The notes below the pieces were generated by a model, which was given only the letters and a program-made list of their open reading frames with translations, was not told where the DNA came from and searched no databases. DNA of 64,000 nucleotides from Leptospira bouyouniensis (lineage in GTDB: Bacteria > Spirochaetota > Leptospiria > Leptospirales > Leptospiraceae), in NCBI RefSeq assembly GCF_004769525.1, contig NZ_RQFT01000012.1, positions 311,001 to 375,000 of the forward strand. Reading direction: 5' to 3'. Each line of letters starts with the position of its first letter. Positions within the stretch are counted from its first letter, which is position 1. The translations under genes were made by a program, and so were the position numbers. Below, in pieces: positions 8,163 to 17,213 of this stretch.

Positions 8163-9392
8163 TCAAAAATTAGGTAAAAAAGCCAAACTCTTTTTATAAC
8201 CGACACTGTCGGAAACTTGTTTCATGAGTTTTTTTGGAGAACCAGCAACCAACATGTTTTTCCCATCAATTGAAAATTCTTCTGTACTCAATCCAAACTC
8301 TTGGAAGAGTGACAAAAATTCACTCGATCCATAAATGGGATAACCATCAATTACAACTAAATCAATGTGTTTCCATTGTAATTCAGATACATTTAGTTCG
8401 ATGTTCTTTTTCTCATCATTCACAACAACAAAATCACAATTAAGTCCAGGCATTAATGCATTTGGATTGCCCAAACGAAATGCCTTTCTCGGATTTTCAG
8501 TGATCATTTTGAGTAAACTTTCATCAGGCAGTTCTTCCCCATACAAACCAAAATAAATGGATTTAGCTGTTCTTAATTCTTCTAATAAATGCCCTGACCC
8601 ACTAGGAGAAGAATCTGTCCCCAAACAAACGTTAACTCCTCTTTCTAAAAAGAGTTTGATGTTGGTAGTTTTACCAAAAATATGTAGGTTGGAAGTAGGG
8701 CACCAAACAACAGAAGCACCTTTTTCAGCGATTTTATCAGCCTCTTTGGGACCAAATGGTAAACAATGAACAAGTACAGAATGTGCGCCTAATGCATCCA
8801 TTTTTTCTAAGTAACGTAAAGACTGTCTTGAATCATCATCGATCCCTTCTGCTAAATGTGTGACAAAAGGTAAATTTGCATGTTCTGCCATTCTGTATTC
8901 TAAAGCAGGACCTTCTCCCCAATCCAAACTATAATTCCCTACAGAGTGAGCTAAGGTATAATCTGAAATTAATTTCACTGGTAAAATCCCACGGAATGGG
9001 TTTTGTACAAAATGAGGAATATGATCGAATACAGAAGTGACACCTGCAAATAGGTTTTTATAAGCACCCAAGTAGTATAAAATTTCAGGATCTATTTGTT
9101 GGCGTTCTGCAAACACACCTGAACTTTTGTACAAATTATCATAAGATAACCAGGAGAGATGTTTTTCAGTTCCACCCACTTTCGGCAAATAACTCGCTAA
9201 CAAATGGTCATGGGAATTGATAAAACCGGGATAAAGTTTTTTTCCTTTTAAGGAAAGTGTGAACACGTCTTGGTTTGTTGGTATGGAGTCTTCGATCTTT
9301 GTGATTTTTTCACCTGAAAAAAGAAGGTCCTTTGTTTCCAATTTTCCATTTTGGTACATGGATGCGGATTGTAAAAGAATGGGACGAGTCAT
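8163..9392 (-). CDS. Metal-dependent amidohydrolase / deaminase-like protein
   Basis: 409 residues, amidohydrolase superfamily (guanine deaminase, SAH deaminase and chlorohydrolase-like branch). Metal ligands are visible in order: GFINSHDHL (HxH, about residue 60), FVTHLAEG with the His and Glu typical of deaminases, SVLVHCLPFG (His), and CLGTDSSPSG (Asp). The flanking beta domain is formed by the N-terminus and a C-terminal segment from about residue 335. It likely hydrolyses an amine or amide on a ring; the substrate cannot be told from sequence. The ATG overlaps the stop of the LysM gene by four bases (ATGA), so the two are translationally coupled. Confidence 0.8.
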   Translation of the reverse strand: MTRPILLQSASMYQNGKLETKDLLFSGEKITKIEDSIPTNQDVFTLSLKGKKLYPGFINSHDHLLASYLPKVGGTEKHLSWLSYDNLYKSSGVFAERQQIDPEILYYLGAYKNLFAGVTSVFDHIPHFVQNPFRGILPVKLISDYTLAHSVGNYSLDWGEGPALEYRMAEHANLPFVTHLAEGIDDDSRQSLRYLEKMDALGAHSVLVHCLPFGPKEADKIAEKGASVVWCPTSNLHIFGKTTNIKLFLERGVNVCLGTDSSPSGSGHLLEELRTAKSIYFGLYGEELPDESLLKMITENPRKAFRLGNPNALMPGLNCDFVVVNDEKKNIELNVSELQWKHIDLVVIDGYPIYGSSEFLSLFQEFGLSTEEFSIDGKNMLVAGSPKKLMKQVSDSVGYKKSLAFLPNF

Positions 9393-10042
9393 TCATATCC
9401 TCTTTTTAAAACAAGTTCAGGATTGAGATTGGATTTGTTTTGGTTGATTTGAAAATACAGACCTTTGTCTTTGGAAAGAATTCCCAATCGATCTTTCACT
9501 TTCACTTGTTGGCCTTCTGTGACTTGTATCCTTTCCAAATTTCCATAAATAGAATAAAGTCCATTCTCATGTTCAAGAATCACAAAATTTTCGTAACCGT
9601 CCATGTAATCTACATGTACTACTTTGCCAGAAAGGCTAGCAAGGACCAAAGAAGAAGTTCCTCTTTGGAATTGAATTCCTTTGTAAGGATCATAAGTGAG
9701 CTCTGAAAATTTCTTTTGGATTTTTTCTTTTTTCACTAGAGGGTATAAAATCTTTTCTTTTAATTTAGTGTCAGACGAAAGGGATTTAATTTCTTTATCT
9801 TTTGGGATTTGTAATTTTTCATTTTCATACAAATTTTCCTGAATCGTCCTACCATTTAACTTCGCTAAGGTTTCAGGAGAAACATTCAATTTTCTAGATA
9901 TCCCATACCATGAATCACCCTTTACAACACGATATGTTGATCCTTGGTTTGGTTTGGGACTGGACTTGGCATTTTGTTTTGCGATGAGTGGGAGAAAAAC
10001 CAATACCAAATACATCAGACTGAACAATCCAAGTTTTTGCAT
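9389..10042 (-). CDS. Exported LysM protein with degenerate LytM (M23) domain
   Basis: 217 residues from ATG 10042, which has AGGGAA 4 bases upstream and starts a signal peptide (QKLGLFSLMYLVLVFLPLIA). A LysM domain (YRVVKGDSWYGISRKLNVSPETLAKLN cut short here: residues about 35-80) should bind peptidoglycan. The C-terminal domain resembles LytM/M23 (SGKVVHVDYMDGYENFVILEHENG), but the expected zinc ligands are missing: the HLS motif reads GNLE and the HxH motif reads LYFQIN. It is therefore probably not a peptidase and may act like EnvC or NlpD, as an activator of amidases. Operon partner of the amidohydrolase. Confidence 0.8.
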   Translation of the reverse strand: MQKLGLFSLMYLVLVFLPLIAKQNAKSSPKPNQGSTYRVVKGDSWYGISRKLNVSPETLAKLNGRTIQENLYENEKLQIPKDKEIKSLSSDTKLKEKILYPLVKKEKIQKKFSELTYDPYKGIQFQRGTSSLVLASLSGKVVHVDYMDGYENFVILEHENGLYSIYGNLERIQVTEGQQVKVKDRLGILSKDKGLYFQINQNKSNLNPELVLKRGYE

Positions 10043-10087
10043 AAATTCCCTAAGGCAAGTATCGACCAGAAAAAGGGAGAGGGCAAT

Positions 10088-10113
10088 AAAAAAGGCGGGA
10101 GAACCCGCCTTTT
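10088..10113 (-). terminator. Rho-independent terminator after fusA
   Basis: Stem GGCGGG / CCCGCC with a four-base loop, flanked by A and T runs. Read on the minus strand it ends in six T, 31 bases after the fusA stop. It lies between fusA and the LysM gene, so the genes downstream of it need their own promoter or read-through. Confidence 0.85.
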
Positions 10114-10143
10114 CCAAAATCAATCTGATTCAAAACCGAAGTT

Positions 10144-12264
10144 TTAATCTTCTTCTTTGTTATTGACTTTGTATTTTTTCATCAATTCTTCTGCCACGTT
10201 TCTAGGAACAGGAGCATACTTGGAGAATTCCATTGCAAACTCAGCTTTTCCTTGGGTAGATGAACGAAGTACTGTAGAGTATCCAAACATATCAGCAAGA
10301 GGGACTTCTGCTTCAATTTTAGCATAACCATTCTCTTCTGTTGTGTTTAAGATCATACCACGTCTTTGGTTGACAGATGCTAGGATGGCTCCCTGGAATT
10401 CTGTTGGTCCTTCTACTTCCACACGCATGATCGGCTCAAGGATGATCGGAGCTGCTTTTGCGAATCCTTGGCGGAAACCGTATCGAGCACCAATTTGGAA
10501 TGCCATATCGGATGAATCCACATCATGGTAAGCACCGTCATTGATCACACAACGAACTCCGATGATAGGGAATCCAATGAGAGATCCTCTTTCTAAACAA
10601 GAACGAAAACCCTTATCACAAGAACCAATGTATTCGCGAGGGATAGAACCACCCACGATTTTATCTACGAATTCGTAATCTTTGCCTTCTTCTTGTGGGA
10701 TTGGTTCGATGTAACCCGCCACACGAGAGAACTGACCTTGACCACCCGTTTGTTTTTTATGAGTGTAATCAAATTCTGCAGACTTAGTGATCGTTTCACG
10801 GTAAGCTACCTGAGGTGCACCAGTCACAAGATCCACACCATACTCACGTTTCATCCGTTCGATGTATACTTCGAGGTGGAGTTCTCCCATCCCTTTGATG
10901 ATGGTTTGTCCAGACTCTTTATCGATTTCTGTTTGGAAGGTTGGGTCTTCTTTTGTGAAACGGTTAAGAGCCTTTGCAAGGTTAGGAAGTTGTTTTGATT
11001 CTTTACATTCAATGGTAAGAGAGATCACTGGGTTTGGAACAAACATAGACTCCATTGTGAGTTTTGTTTTTCCATCGGTGAATGTATCCCCAGAAGCACA
11101 ATCGATACCAAAAAGAGCAACGATGTCACCCGCTTCTGCTTTCGAAATATCTTCCATTTCGTTTGAGTGCATACGAACAAGACGTCCAATGTTGTGGCGT
11201 TTGTTGTTAGATGAGTTGTAGATCGTCATCCCTTTTTCAAGTCTACCTTGGTAAACGCGAACATATGTTAACTGACCGTAACGACCGTCTTCAAGTTTGA
11301 ATGCGAGACAAACTAATGGTTTTTCTGGATCTGAATCCAAAATAAGTTCGTTTTCTTCGTTTCCGATTTCTTTCGCTGTGTTCTCAACATCGTATGGAGA
11401 AGCGAGGTAATCTGCTACACCATCGAGAAGTCTTTGGACACCTTTGTTTTTGAAGGCTGAACCCATAAATACAGGAACAAATTTAAGTGCGAGCACACCA
11501 CGGCGGATCGCTTCTTTGATGCGTGCCTCAGATGGAGTTCCTTCTAACATCTCTTCTGTGAGTTCGTCACTAAAAAGTGATACTGCATCAAGGAGAGCTT
11601 CGCGTTTTTCGTTTGCTTGGTCTTTTAACTCATCTGGAATATCAGTGATTTTGATGTCTTGTCCGTTTGGACCTTCAAAATAATATGCCTTCATTTCCAC
11701 GAGGTCAACGATCCCTTTGAGGTCGTTTTCTAAACCAATAGGAAGTTGTACAGCATGTGCATTGAGGTGGAGTTTTTCACGGAGTTGGTCGATCACTCTC
11801 CATGGGTTTGCACCTGTTCTGTCGAGTTTGTTGATAAAGGCAACACGGGGAACGTTGTAACGTTTCATCTGACGGTCAACAGTGATGGACTGAGATTGAA
11901 CTCCCGCCACACCACAAAGAACCATAATGGCCGAGTCAAGGACACGGAGGGAACGTTCTACTTCAATTGTGAAGTCAACGTGGCCCGGAGTATCGATGAT
12001 GTTGATCGTGATGTCTTTCCAAGTGGCATAGGTAGCCGCTGATTGGATTGTGATCCCTCTTTCTCTTTCGAGGTCCATACTGTCCATCGTGGCACCCACA
12101 CCGTCTTTTCCACGTACTTCATGGATGGCATGGATTTTGTTCGTATAAAATAAAATACGTTCTGTAAGGGTTGTTTTCCCTGAGTCAATGTGTGCGGAAA
12201 TCCCGATGTTACGGATTCTTTCCAATTTTGGATCACGTTTGGTTGCTTGCGTCGCAGAGGTCAT
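10144..12264 (-). CDS. fusA: Elongation factor G, mitochondrial EFG1-like type
   Basis: 706 residues; the GTPase that drives ribosomal translocation. G1 motif [15 protein letters not shown] (near residue 20), G2 RERGIT, G3 [10 protein letters not shown]4 NKLDRTGA. Domain IV carries the SGGQGQF-like loop as TGGQGQFSR. The G1 loop [11 protein letters not shown] and the stretch [15 protein letters not shown] match mitochondrial EF-G1 better than the usual bacterial HIDAGKTTTTE, as known for spirochaete, planctomycete and some deltaproteobacterial EF-Gs (spdEFG1). Start ATG has TTGAGGAAAAT upstream. It stands alone, without rpsL/rpsG/tuf neighbours. Confidence 0.95.
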   Translation of the reverse strand: MTSATQATKRDPKLERIRNIGISAHIDSGKTTLTERILFYTNKIHAIHEVRGKDGVGATMDSMDLERERGITIQSAATYATWKDITINIIDTPGHVDFTIEVERSLRVLDSAIMVLCGVAGVQSQSITVDRQMKRYNVPRVAFINKLDRTGANPWRVIDQLREKLHLNAHAVQLPIGLENDLKGIVDLVEMKAYYFEGPNGQDIKITDIPDELKDQANEKREALLDAVSLFSDELTEEMLEGTPSEARIKEAIRRGVLALKFVPVFMGSAFKNKGVQRLLDGVADYLASPYDVENTAKEIGNEENELILDSDPEKPLVCLAFKLEDGRYGQLTYVRVYQGRLEKGMTIYNSSNNKRHNIGRLVRMHSNEMEDISKAEAGDIVALFGIDCASGDTFTDGKTKLTMESMFVPNPVISLTIECKESKQLPNLAKALNRFTKEDPTFQTEIDKESGQTIIKGMGELHLEVYIERMKREYGVDLVTGAPQVAYRETITKSAEFDYTHKKQTGGQGQFSRVAGYIEPIPQEEGKDYEFVDKIVGGSIPREYIGSCDKGFRSCLERGSLIGFPIIGVRCVINDGAYHDVDSSDMAFQIGARYGFRQGFAKAAPIILEPIMRVEVEGPTEFQGAILASVNQRRGMILNTTEENGYAKIEAEVPLADMFGYSTVLRSSTQGKAEFAMEFSKYAPVPRNVAEELMKKYKVNNKEED

Positions 12265-12390
12265 ATTTTCCTCAAAAATAAGGTTAAAGTTGAATTGATT
12301 CTACCAAAATCTGAAATGGACTGCGTTTGTAAAGTACTTGGGATTTTTGGTTAGAGGGAAAATCCTGGAGAAAGTAGAGAATAGGGAAAT

Positions 12391-13917
12391 ATGCCACTTG
12401 CTCGTTTCAAACGATTTTTTCGGACTTTGTCATTTGCCCGAGTTGTGTGCCTCGGTTTTTTTGCCGCTATCTTCCTAGGATCTTTTGGCTTGTACATATC
12501 CGAGGCAGGAGAGTTGTCTTATATAGATAGTCTCTACCTTTCAGCCTCATCGATTTGTGTGACTGGACTTTCTCCTATCCCACTTTCCAGTCTCAATGCC
12601 TCTACCCATTGGATTATGTTATTCCTTATCCAACTGGGGGGACTTGGGATCATCAGTTTTACTGTGATTGTTGGCTTTCTCATCACCAAAGGGATTTCTA
12701 GGAATGCTCGTTTTAATGCATTTGTGGGAGCGGCCATTGACACACAAACGGAAACGGAATCACTTGCCACCAATGAAGTGAATCGGATTTTACTTTCGAT
12801 CATCAATATTTCGTTTTCGATCGAAATCCTTGGCGCAATTGGATTGTACCTTCACATGCCAGAAGGAGTCGAAGGAGAAAACACTCGTTGGTTTTTTTCT
12901 CTGTTTACGTCCATCTCTTCATTCAATAACGCAGGTTTTTCGATCACAGATGATTTGAGTGCTTTAAGGCTTGATCCATTTTCTCTTTATATTGTATCAG
13001 GCCTTGTGATTTTTGGTGGGATTGGATTTCCGGTAATCATCTTATTGGAAAAAGTCCTTCTGACAATTTTTGTCCGTATCGTATACCGCATTGAAGTTGT
13101 GGCTGAAACTTTGATGATGGAAAAAGCCCTAAAAACAGGGAATGTGCCCAGATTTCTTTTATTACCGGCACAATTTTCTGCCATCTTAGAAAACCGAATT
13201 GAAGAATACAATAAACACTTACGGGGAGAAACCACTCGGATCCAATCCAAACTTTTGGTGTACGGATCGTTCGCTTTGTTGTTGTTTGGTTTTCTTGGGA
13301 TATATTTCTTAGAACGTTCGAATCCACATACTTTTCATGGGATGGAGCTTGTAGATAAAATATCCAATGCTTTTTTTATGTCTGTCTGTTCTCGAACTGC
13401 TGGATTTTCCACCATGGACTTAGGTCATTTGAATGATGCAACTGTCATTATCATCACTGTACTGATGTTTATCGGTGGTGGACCTCAAGGTACCGCTGGA
13501 GGTATCAAAATCACAACATTCGTATTGTTACTTGCCTATTTAAAAAATGTGATCCAACCTTCCAAACCAGTGATGTTGTTTGGTGAAATCGTTTCTAAAA
13601 ACTCTGTAGCGGTGGCAATTCGGGTTTATTTTCTTGCGACAGTTGCGCTTGCATTTGTATTTATTTTATTAGGAATTTTAGACCAAAACCAACATTCACT
13701 CCACGTCATATTTTTTGAATTGATATCATCCTTTTCGACAGTTGGTTATAGTTTAAACCTAACTTCTCAATTGGGTGATATTGAAAAAATATTTTATGCT
13801 GCTGTGATGTATGTGGGTCGAGTTGGCATTTTTACTGTTCTGATTGCTGCCACTGGACACTCAGGCGTTCCCAAAATGGGAACTGTGGACGACGGCGTAA
13901 AAATCCAAGTCGGTTAA
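12391..13917 (+). CDS. TrkH/KtrB-family potassium uptake channel subunit
   Basis: 508 residues, inner membrane, about eight to ten hydrophobic segments. The four selectivity-filter loops of the superfamily are visible in order: ICVTGLSPI (near residue 55), SFNNAGFSI (near 180), SRTAGFSTM (near 340) and FSTVGYSLN (near 450); each keeps the central Gly. The glycine-rich segment GGGPQGTAGGIK precedes the fourth repeat. Length and the filter sequences fit KtrB/TrkH. No regulatory KtrA/TrkA gene lies next to it, so its RCK partner must be elsewhere. Divergent from fusA. Confidence 0.92.
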   Translation: MPLARFKRFFRTLSFARVVCLGFFAAIFLGSFGLYISEAGELSYIDSLYLSASSICVTGLSPIPLSSLNASTHWIMLFLIQLGGLGIISFTVIVGFLITKGISRNARFNAFVGAAIDTQTETESLATNEVNRILLSIINISFSIEILGAIGLYLHMPEGVEGENTRWFFSLFTSISSFNNAGFSITDDLSALRLDPFSLYIVSGLVIFGGIGFPVIILLEKVLLTIFVRIVYRIEVVAETLMMEKALKTGNVPRFLLLPAQFSAILENRIEEYNKHLRGETTRIQSKLLVYGSFALLLFGFLGIYFLERSNPHTFHGMELVDKISNAFFMSVCSRTAGFSTMDLGHLNDATVIIITVLMFIGGGPQGTAGGIKITTFVLLLAYLKNVIQPSKPVMLFGEIVSKNSVAVAIRVYFLATVALAFVFILLGILDQNQHSLHVIFFELISSFSTVGYSLNLTSQLGDIEKIFYAAVMYVGRVGIFTVLIAATGHSGVPKMGTVDDGVKIQVG

Positions 13918-13970
13918 AATAAGGGAAAAATCAGTTTTAGTATTTATAGGGAAAGTAAGGATTGGTAGTT

Positions 13971-14990
13971 GTGAAAATATCATTGAAGGAAATTATCCTC
14001 TCGAATTGGAAATCACCCGTTCTGTCTGAAGAAGAAAATCAATTTGAGTCTCTCAAAAAAGTTAAAAAACAAAAACTTAGCCAAATAGAGTCTCGGTTAG
14101 AATCGCTAGAGATTCTCATTTCCAATGATAAACTAGAAGATGCCAACATTTTAATGCAATACCTTGTATATGACTTAGTGAACTTCTACCAAAATTTAAC
14201 TGGAAATAGAGAAATCCCTAAAGATGGTGATTTGTCACTCTTTCAAATTCCTGAATCAAAATCCAAGGCATTTGAATTTTTAAAGAATTATCAATATACC
14301 AACATGCTCGAAGAATCAAAGTTAAACGATGCATTTGATGGATGTTTGTTAACTTATGATTTCCTTATTAAGGAATCGGAAAAAATATTCCGATCAAAAT
14401 TTTTCACAAGTTTAGATCAGTTTAAAACCATTCGAAAAATCAGAATCGTATTGTTAAGTTCAATCTTTATATTGGCATTAACTAGCGTAATGTATTATCA
14501 ATATAAATATCCTGTGATGAAGGACCAATCCATCAAGTTGTATCCATTCCTTGATAAAGATCATCCACAAACATCGGAATCAGTTATGGTTTCTTTGCCT
14601 GTATCAAAAACGGGAGTTGGGGTTTGGAATGAGTATACATTTACACTTCCTGATTCGATGGCAAAATTTGGAGGTTTGAGGATTGATCCTTTGGAACAAA
14701 GAGGGATTCGATTTGCTCTGGATGATATCCAAATTTTGGATAAAAACGGAAAGGTTTTATATTCTAAAAAGATTACGGTGAGCCAAAATTTACTTCCTGA
14801 AGATTACCAAGATTTTTTAAAAATAGATGATATTAAAACGGCAAGCAAACAAGTACCAGGTGAGTTGGTTGAGATGATTTCGATTGGTAGGGATCCAAAA
14901 ATCCTTTTGGTATTTCCTACATTAGAAACTGCAAAAACGATTAAACTCAAAATGAAATATATAGAAGCCCATAAAGTGAAGAAAAAATGA
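13971..14990 (+). CDS. Single-pass membrane protein of unknown function
   Basis: About 339 residues. The first 150 are charged and helical and probably cytoplasmic; a membrane segment follows near residues 160-178 (IVLLSSIFILALTSVMYYQ); the C-terminal half looks like a periplasmic beta domain (VGVWNEYTFTLPDS, RGIRFALDDIQILDKNG). The GTG at 13971 is chosen, with GTAAGG about ten bases upstream; the ORF is open three codons further. Its stop overlaps the start of the UbiA-family gene (ATGA), so it probably serves in the same envelope polyprenyl or glycan process. No family recognised. Confidence 0.6.
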   Translation: MKISLKEIILSNWKSPVLSEEENQFESLKKVKKQKLSQIESRLESLEILISNDKLEDANILMQYLVYDLVNFYQNLTGNREIPKDGDLSLFQIPESKSKAFEFLKNYQYTNMLEESKLNDAFDGCLLTYDFLIKESEKIFRSKFFTSLDQFKTIRKIRIVLLSSIFILALTSVMYYQYKYPVMKDQSIKLYPFLDKDHPQTSESVMVSLPVSKTGVGVWNEYTFTLPDSMAKFGGLRIDPLEQRGIRFALDDIQILDKNGKVLYSKKITVSQNLLPEDYQDFLKIDDIKTASKQVPGELVEMISIGRDPKILLVFPTLETAKTIKLKMKYIEAHKVKKK

Positions 14991-15886
14991 TTTATTTATA
15001 TTTAAAACTTATGAGGATCCCTCAGTGGATCAAAAATGTCATCTTGTTTGCAGGATTGATTTTTTCAAAAAGGATCTTCGATATACCCTCTCTTACAAAA
15101 GTATGTTTGGCATTTTTGTTTTTTTCATTAGTGGCAAGTTGTCAGTATGTCTTTAACGATTTTTTAGACCAAAAAGAAGACGCGACACACCCTGAAAAAA
15201 AACACAGACCACTTGCAAGTGGAGATTTGGATTCTGGTATCGCACTTGCGATCACAGGTGTGATCCTACCCATTGCTCTCATTGGATCTTATAAACTTTC
15301 GCCTGTTTTCTTTTACCTAACTATTTTTTATCTTTTGTTCAACATGTTATATAGTAAGGTTTTAAAACACATTGTGATTTTAGATGTGATGAGTATCTCC
15401 ATTGGATTTGTACTCCGAGCAATTGCTGGTGCAGTTGTCATCGGTGTTGAATTTTCACATTGGTTGTTACTATGTACGTTTATGTTAGCTCTTTTTTGGG
15501 GATTTTCGAAACGGAGAGGTGAAATAAACATTTTAAAAACAGATGCAGGCAAACATCGTAAAATTTTAGAAGAGTATTCGATTGAATTCCTTGATTTGAT
15601 GATGGCAGTTGTTGCTACATTAACATTAGTTAGCTATGTAATGTATACTGTAAGTCCTGAAACTGCTAAAAGTTTAGGGACTCCTTATATGGTGTACACA
15701 GTGCCCATTGTAGTTTATGCTATTTTTCGTTCTTTATACATCATTTACATTAAAAATATGGGCCACAACCCAACTATGGCCATTTTGACCGATATGAGTG
15801 TGCTTGCTTCTGGAGTTATTTGGCTTGTTCTGATCTTATTTTTGATGTTTGGGAACTTCTCGGGCCATCCACCAGTCTACCATTAG
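14987..15886 (+). CDS. UbiA-family prenyltransferase, decaprenyl-phosphate phosphoribosyltransferase-like
   Basis: 299 residues, polytopic membrane enzyme with seven to nine hydrophobic segments. The first Asp-rich motif is NDFLDQKEDATHPEKKHRPLASG, positioned near residues 58-80 (NDxxDxxxD), and the second is in the DAGKHRKILEEYS region near 182. The opening IPQWIKNVILFAG and the KHRPLASGDL segment match the UbiA branch that transfers phosphoribosyl to polyprenyl phosphate rather than menaquinone or haem branches. It would make a lipid-linked pentose donor for the envelope. The substrate assignment is from family resemblance only. Confidence 0.8.
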   Translation: MIYLYLKLMRIPQWIKNVILFAGLIFSKRIFDIPSLTKVCLAFLFFSLVASCQYVFNDFLDQKEDATHPEKKHRPLASGDLDSGIALAITGVILPIALIGSYKLSPVFFYLTIFYLLFNMLYSKVLKHIVILDVMSISIGFVLRAIAGAVVIGVEFSHWLLLCTFMLALFWGFSKRRGEINILKTDAGKHRKILEEYSIEFLDLMMAVVATLTLVSYVMYTVSPETAKSLGTPYMVYTVPIVVYAIFRSLYIIYIKNMGHNPTMAILTDMSVLASGVIWLVLILFLMFGNFSGHPPVYH

Positions 15887-15888
15887 AG

Positions 15889-16398
15889 ATGAAAATCTGG
15901 AAACAGTTACCGTATGGTTGGAAGGTGTTTTTTGCCTTTGTTTTCTTTTTTTCGGCAACCTTAGGTTTTGCCTATTTTAAGGCGAGGGATACAAATCCCT
16001 CAATGCCGATTGAAGCGCTTGCGACAACTCCAACTGAAGCTAATTCTTGGAAAGGACACCCGAAGGTAGTTTACTTTTGGGCCACTTGGTGCACTGTTTG
16101 TAAGGCATACACTCCCATCCTCGAAGCAAATTTAAAGTTTTTGCCGAAAGACACGATGTTTTTATCCGTTTTAGAATCAGAAGATTCAGAAGAAACTAAA
16201 TCAATCCTTTCGCAACTGACAGCCGATTCACCATATCCCATTTACACTGCAGATTACCGAATGTTAAAAGAGTGGAGGATTTCTGCATACCCTACGACTT
16301 TATTTCTCAACCATGATGGAAAGGTAATTTTTTCAGATTCGGGGATTTTGAGTCCAATCGGGTTTTGGATCCGTTCTTTTCTTTTGCGCTTTTTTTAA
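15889..16398 (+). CDS. TlpA-like membrane-anchored thioredoxin
   Basis: 169 residues. An N-terminal hydrophobic segment (about residues 12-28) anchors the protein or is a signal peptide. The thioredoxin fold follows: VVYFWATWCTVCKAY with a WCTVC active site near residue 68, and ISAYPTTLFLNHDGKV with the cis-proline. It is expected to reduce or exchange disulfides in the periplasm. The ATG at 15889 lies two bases after the UbiA-family stop; an in-frame upstream start at 15820 would overlap that gene. The C-terminus ends in an unusual hydrophobic, basic tail (FWIRSFLLRFF). Confidence 0.8.
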   Translation: MKIWKQLPYGWKVFFAFVFFFSATLGFAYFKARDTNPSMPIEALATTPTEANSWKGHPKVVYFWATWCTVCKAYTPILEANLKFLPKDTMFLSVLESEDSEETKSILSQLTADSPYPIYTADYRMLKEWRISAYPTTLFLNHDGKVIFSDSGILSPIGFWIRSFLLRFF

Positions 16399-16415
16399 AA
16401 TGTCGATAGTATAAC

Positions 16416-17189
16416 ATGGACTCGAGCTTCAAACCCAAACCGCTTTTGAATAAGTCGGAACTCCGGCAAATCAAACGAAGTAAAACAAGGGTAGAAGGGA
16501 AAAAGGTCATCACTGATGACGTAAAGAAACTCAAATCACTCAAAGTCACACCAGAACTCAGTTTCCAAGAATCCATTGATTATTATAAAGAACCAATTTG
16601 GATTGAATACTACATTCCTAAAGAGTCACGTTTTGCATTTGAAACCAAGTATCTCTTTATTTTGTTAGTGGATCCTAAAACCACTGATGATGAATGTGAT
16701 GCGGCAAGAAAAATCGCACAATCAAAGGGAGAAATTGTTGATATTTTTGCTTATATGGAATCTTTTCCAGACTCAATCCGATTGATTGAAGATTCTTATC
16801 ATTCTACAATGTCAATGCATGAGTCCATCCATCATATTTATAAAAACTTTAAAGAAACTGGAGCCACAGAAGATTTAAAAACTGCGTGTTATTTAACAGA
16901 GGCACTTCTCAAATACGAACCAACCATTGCAGGATTGACCTATTTTCGAGACTATAGCATATACAATTTGAACTTTTGGATCCGTACCTTAAACCGATTG
17001 AAAATTGATTTTGCTCTCGAAGATGCAACAGTATCTCTTCTTATCAAACGGCGAAATGAACTTTGGGAATTAGAAAAGAGAGATGAAGATGAAGACTTTG
17101 ATTTATTAGCAGCTTTGTTTTTTGAGCAAGCATTCCCGAATCGAGGGGCAGGCGAACTTTCGAGTGATGATATGTTGTTATTCGAATGA
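16416..17189 (+). CDS. Conserved-looking cytoplasmic protein of unknown function
   Basis: 257 residues, no signal peptide or membrane segment. The N-terminus is basic (residues 1-45); the remainder is mixed alpha/beta, with a helical C-terminal half and an acidic run (EKRDEDEDFD) near residue 228. Two SMHESIHHIYK-type His-rich helices are not a known metal motif. No Shine-Dalgarno sequence is seen before the ATG; TAGTAT lies 4-9 bases upstream, so the transcript may be leaderless. I do not recognise a family. Confidence 0.6.
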   Translation: MDSSFKPKPLLNKSELRQIKRSKTRVEGKKVITDDVKKLKSLKVTPELSFQESIDYYKEPIWIEYYIPKESRFAFETKYLFILLVDPKTTDDECDAARKIAQSKGEIVDIFAYMESFPDSIRLIEDSYHSTMSMHESIHHIYKNFKETGATEDLKTACYLTEALLKYEPTIAGLTYFRDYSIYNLNFWIRTLNRLKIDFALEDATVSLLIKRRNELWELEKRDEDEDFDLLAALFFEQAFPNRGAGELSSDDMLLFE

Positions 17190-17213
17190 AAGGAATTTAC
17201 TCTTACTTTTGAT

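Noticed and set aside
8201..8213. Palindrome CCGACAGTGTCGG as an operator
   Set aside because: It lies inside the end of the amidohydrolase coding region and is short; chance is a sufficient explanation.
16401..16410. Sigma-28 (FliA) promoter read from GTCGATAG
   Set aside because: It resembles the FliA -10 GCCGATAA, but no TAAA-type -35 is found 15 bases upstream here or at 56607.
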